24,023 bases of DNA from a virus. The notes below the pieces were generated by a model, which saw nothing but the letters and a program-made list of their open reading frames with translations, was not told the origin of the DNA and did no database searches. The position numbers and the translations under genes are program-made. The stretch lies in IMG/VR virus record IMGVR_UViG_3300048583_000504, positions 1-24,023 of that record. The stretch is one strand, 5' to 3'. Of this stretch, positions 20,907-24,023 are shown piece after piece; the stretch's first letter is position 1, and each line of letters begins with the position of its first letter.

Positions 20907-22945
20907 ATGGAGGGGCCTGGAATGGAGATCGGGGAGGCGCCGGAGGGCGAGGCGACGTTGGCCTGGGCAGCGGCACCGCTGCGGCCGTCAAGCGCCGGCA
21001 CCTGGGGCCCGCCGGGGGTGGAGCCGGCGGTCGGTTGCCCTGCAGCCACGGCAAGAGCGCGGTCTATGGCGGGGTCTGACATGCCCAGCGCTTCCACGGG
21101 GAAACCGGCCTGTTCCAAGAGGTTGCGCACAGCGTAGCGCACCGCCTGCTCGGGGACAACCTGGGCCGCGGCCGGGCTGAGCAGCAGCGGCAGCACCGCC
21201 TGCTCGCGCTGGATGCGCTCGTCCTCCCGCAGCAGGCCGGTCATGCCGCGCACCAGCACGCCCACGTCCTGCCCCGCGGAGAAGTCTTTTTCCGTGGTCA
21301 TCTTGTGGTTGAACAGGCCTGTGAAGGCCGGCTCGATGAAATACATGTCCTCGTTGAGTGCCGACTGCTTGATCGTGCGCAGCGCGTTGGTCATGCGCTG
21401 GGAATACTCGCCCAGGGACGAGCGGCCGAAGTCCTGGGCGCCGTAGGCGAACGCCGGGATACCGCAGTCCTCGTCGGCCTGGCGCAGGATGGCTCCCACC
21501 TGGGTCATCAGCAGGTGGTACTGCGCCGATACCGTCTGGATCGGGCGCACCGGTTCGGGCATCGAGCCGGAGGTGGCCCAGCGATCCTCGACCTGGTAGC
21601 TGCCGCCGGGGACGATGTTGCGGGCGTCGTTGGGGTTCTCGAACACCGAGGGGTTGGTCAGCAGCGGCGGGCGCGATGACCAGTCGGCGTTGTGCTCGAA
21701 CAGGTGCATCAGGCGATTCACGCGCTGCTCGGAATCCCAGAGCATCGCGCCCATACCCAGGTAGTCGTAGAGGTTGTCACCGATCTTGTTGAACGGAGCG
21801 CCGAAGTAGGAGCGATCGGCGCCGCCGGGCATCCGCAGCAGCCGGCACTTGATGGTGCGGGCGCCGCAGACTTCGATGCGGGCCGAAACGTAGTCCATCG
21901 GGTCGATGCCGTCGATGCCGTACTCGCGCAGCTCGTCGCCAGAGAAGTAGCCCTCGTGGATCAGCAGCGGGATGGTCTCGTCCAGGCCCCACCAGCCGGC
22001 GTCGCGGTCGTGCTGGTCAGCATCGAGCCAGTTGCGCGTGCGGAACGCGAACTCCTCCAGGATCTTCTCGATCTGGGCGCTGAAAAAATGCTCTTGCTTG
22101 GCCATGCTGATCAGCTCGGCCTTGGTGATCGACGTGCGCTCGGTGTTGCCGGTGTTGGTCTGGTAGTCGATCGCGTCGCAGATCGGAAAGAAATCAAACA
22201 CCCGGACATGCCGGAACCAGGGCGAAGTGACCCATTCGAGCCTGGCCTTGCCGCTGCGGCCGTGCACCAGCTTGGGCTTACGCTGCCAGTCCGGGAAGCG
22301 CATGATGCCGATGCCGTGCAGCGCACGGTCGAAGCTGTAGGCGGCGTAGGCCTGGCGGAAACCGCCTTCGACCATCGTGTCGCGCATGGCGGTCTGGGCG
22401 ATGCGAGCTTGTGACGCAGCCAGGCCGACGATCCGCGCCTGCTCTACTTGCTTGAGCGCCATGACCTGCTCGCGCAAGAAGTCATTGATGCGGTCGTTAG
22501 GTTCGCCGTCGGCGGTAAGCAGCAGGCGCGGGTCTGCGATGCCTGCATCCAGCATCCGCTGGCGGAGCTGGGCTCGCACGCCGCGGCGAATTCGGTCGAG
22601 ACTGTCCTTGTCCAGGTCAGGATTCGGAGAAGGGGTCACCGTGAACATCGAGTCGAGATTGTTCACGATCAGGTCATTCGACCAGGCCACCGTGGCGTTG
22701 ACCTTTTGCTGCACGATGCCGAGATACCGGGACGGACAGAAGCCGAAGGCAGCCTGCATTTCGGCCGCGTCCTGGCTGGTGTATTCGCGCCGGTACTGCT
22801 TGTCGGCTCGCTCCATCAAGGTCTCGGCCGTGTGCTTTTGATGCACGACGTACACGCCGCGATATTCTTTCGCACGCCGATAGCGTTCGAGCACTACGCC
22901 GGCCAGGCTGTCTTGCTGCTCTACATTCGTTTCAACGCTGGCCAT
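20903..22945 (-). CDS. Portal (head-tail connector) protein
   Basis: This 680-aa protein should form the dodecameric ring at the unique capsid vertex that docks the terminase and the tail. I chose the ATG at 22945 because it overlaps the terminase stop (TAATG) and has GGAG about 10 bases upstream. An ATG three codons earlier at 22954 would leave almost no spacing to that site. Supporting features are its position directly after terminase, its size (in the range of large podoviral portals), the long Gln/Arg-rich helical N-terminus, and a central segment around DYLGMGAMLWDSEQRVNRLM that resembles the stem/wing region of such portals. The C-terminus is rich in Ala, Pro, Gly and Ser and probably disordered. 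The last codons overlap the next gene as ATGA. Confidence 0.85.
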   Translation of the reverse strand: MASVETNVEQQDSLAGVVLERYRRAKEYRGVYVVHQKHTAETLMERADKQYRREYTSQDAAEMQAAFGFCPSRYLGIVQQKVNATVAWSNDLIVNNLDSMFTVTPSPNPDLDKDSLDRIRRGVRAQLRQRMLDAGIADPRLLLTADGEPNDRINDFLREQVMALKQVEQARIVGLAASQARIAQTAMRDTMVEGGFRQAYAAYSFDRALHGIGIMRFPDWQRKPKLVHGRSGKARLEWVTSPWFRHVRVFDFFPICDAIDYQTNTGNTERTSITKAELISMAKQEHFFSAQIEKILEEFAFRTRNWLDADQHDRDAGWWGLDETIPLLIHEGYFSGDELREYGIDGIDPMDYVSARIEVCGARTIKCRLLRMPGGADRSYFGAPFNKIGDNLYDYLGMGAMLWDSEQRVNRLMHLFEHNADWSSRPPLLTNPSVFENPNDARNIVPGGSYQVEDRWATSGSMPEPVRPIQTVSAQYHLLMTQVGAILRQADEDCGIPAFAYGAQDFGRSSLGEYSQRMTNALRTIKQSALNEDMYFIEPAFTGLFNHKMTTEKDFSAGQDVGVLVRGMTGLLREDERIQREQAVLPLLLSPAAAQVVPEQAVRYAVRNLLEQAGFPVEALGMSDPAIDRALAVAAGQPTAGSTPGGPQVPALDGRSGAAAQANVASPSGASPISIPGPSI

Positions 22946-24023
22946 TAGCCCCATGCTCCGCGGTTGGTGGGTGCGTTCCTGCGCCTCAGTATGTCACCGA
23001 GGCGGGTCTTGTCAAATTGCTGCAGCTCCTCGGTGCCGCGGCCTTGGATCGCCATCGGCTTGCCGGTGGCGTTCCTGCCGGCGACGTACAAGCCGCGGGT
23101 CATCAAGGCGCTGCAGTAGTGCGATGACCAGTCATGCACCGGGTTCTTCGACATCACCCGCTTTTCTTTGTCGTAGGTGAAGTGGTAAGCCTCAAGCGCT
23201 TCGAGGATGAAAGCGCAATCGTCCATCGGGTCGTCCACCGGGTTTTCGTGGACGTTGATTTCCATGTTGTTGATGAGCCTGGCGCCGGCGGCGATGCTAT
23301 CGCTCAGCGCCACGTTGGGCATCCGATCGAAGTTCAGCCCGAGCTTCTTTGCCGTGCTCATGCGCGTGACGCCGTTGAGGCCCCACTCGCGGTGGGCGAT
23401 GTCGTGCGGGCCCAGGTGGCGGTGGTAGAAGTAGCGCTTCGAGGCCAGGATCTCAGCGTAATGCTCGATACCGGTGTCGGAGCTGGAGTACCAGTCGAAC
23501 AGTCGGTGCGCGTTGCCCACGAGCTGCCAGAACAGGATGACGTTGGTATCGCCCACGCCCAAGTCCCAGGAGGTGTCCACCGGATACCGTGGGTCGTAGC
23601 GCAGCGGCAGGGCCCGGCCCTCCTGGCGCAGCCGCTTGATCTCGGCGCCGAACACCGCGCCCATGACAGCGGCGTCCCACTCGCACAGGTACTCCTGGCG
23701 GAACAGCGAATCGCCCAGGGTCGCGCCGTAGAGGTCGATGTAAACCTTGCGCTCCAGCGCGAGCTGCATCGCGCTGAACACGTCGGTGTCCTCGGCAGAA
23801 AGCCGCTGCACGAAAGCGTCGGGCTGGTTGGTGTAGGTCTGGAACAGCTTGTAAAAGTGGTTGCGCCCGCGAGGCGAGCTGATGTGCACCGACCAGCCGT
23901 TGTTCTCCAGCAGGATCGGGCGGAAGAAGCCGAAGGCGTTGGGGTCGGCCAGCGCCGCTTCGGAGAACGTCATGCCCACGGGGGTCGTGCCGACCAGGGC
24001 GTTGTAGTTGTCGCTGCCCAGCG
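22945..24023 (-). CDS. terL: Terminase large subunit, C-terminal part (5' end beyond window)
   Basis: This is the DNA-packaging motor subunit, which cleaves and translocates phage DNA into the prohead. About 358 codons are visible. The reading frame stays open to the right edge of the window, so the N-terminal Walker A/B ATPase lies outside and the in-frame GTG at 23979 is not the true start. The visible part opens near the end of the ATPase domain and contains an RNase H-fold nuclease. The first acidic motif reads DTSWDLGVGDT (about 23545-23577). A middle acidic pair (DDCAF) follows near 23220, and a late HDWSSHYCSAL motif near 23110-23140 matches the usual third nuclease motif. The stop codon overlaps the portal start as TAATG. 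The order terminase-portal-scaffold-capsid downstream supports the call. Family assignment is from motifs only. Confidence 0.9.
   Translation of the reverse strand, partial: LGSDNYNALVGTTPVGMTFSEAALADPNAFGFFRPILLENNGWSVHISSPRGRNHFYKLFQTYTNQPDAFVQRLSAEDTDVFSAMQLALERKVYIDLYGATLGDSLFRQEYLCEWDAAVMGAVFGAEIKRLRQEGRALPLRYDPRYPVDTSWDLGVGDTNVILFWQLVGNAHRLFDWYSSSDTGIEHYAEILASKRYFYHRHLGPHDIAHREWGLNGVTRMSTAKKLGLNFDRMPNVALSDSIAAGARLINNMEINVHENPVDDPMDDCAFILEALEAYHFTYDKEKRVMSKNPVHDWSSHYCSALMTRGLYVAGRNATGKPMAIQGRGTEELQQFDKTRLGDILRRRNAPTNRGAWG

Overview
The window is a structural (virion morphogenesis) module of a tailed double-stranded DNA phage or prophage. Every supported gene lies on the minus strand, so transcription runs from the right end of the window to the left. 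The base composition is GC-rich. The lambda R-like peptidoglycan transglycosylase, the mid-sized portal and the lack of any tape measure or sheath gene point to a podovirus-like phage of a GC-rich Gram-negative host, plausibly a proteobacterium. The host cannot be named from this sequence.

Packaging and head (right to left, 24023 to 13880): the C-terminal nuclease half of the large terminase (running off the right edge), portal, a 94-aa unknown protein, a 132-aa protein, a 1103-aa protein whose N-terminus resembles that 132-aa protein and which then carries four short Trp/Cys repeats and six Calx-beta-like repeats, a 52-aa and a 74-aa small protein, an acidic coiled-coil scaffold protein, the major capsid protein and a 224-aa probable head decoration protein. 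A strong hairpin in the longest intergenic gap (13815-13879) separates this block from the next.

Connector and tail (13814 to 9680): a 67-aa small protein, two probable adaptor/head-completion proteins, a 257-aa protein with a collagen-like stretch and fibre-type motif, and a 543-aa tail protein that looks like a nozzle or tubular component.

Ejection cluster (9678 to 1): a 128-aa protein with a faint GNAT-like look, two related Ala-rich internal virion proteins, a 516-aa coiled-coil protein, a GH104 lytic transglycosylase with a Pro/Ala linker, and a giant protein of at least 1597 residues that runs off the left edge. The giant protein has Gly/Ala-rich membrane-like segments, an HExxH metallopeptidase-like motif, an ADP-ribosyltransferase-like domain bracketed by Pro/Ala repeats, and helical repeats. 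It is the most interesting object here: its architecture is that of a polyvalent protein delivered into the host with the DNA.

Most genes are separated by a few bases or overlap by ATGA, GTGA, TGATG or TAATG, so translational coupling is widespread. I see no tRNA, CRISPR array, IS element, integrase, holin, or recognisable receptor-binding spike in the window, and no convincing promoter.
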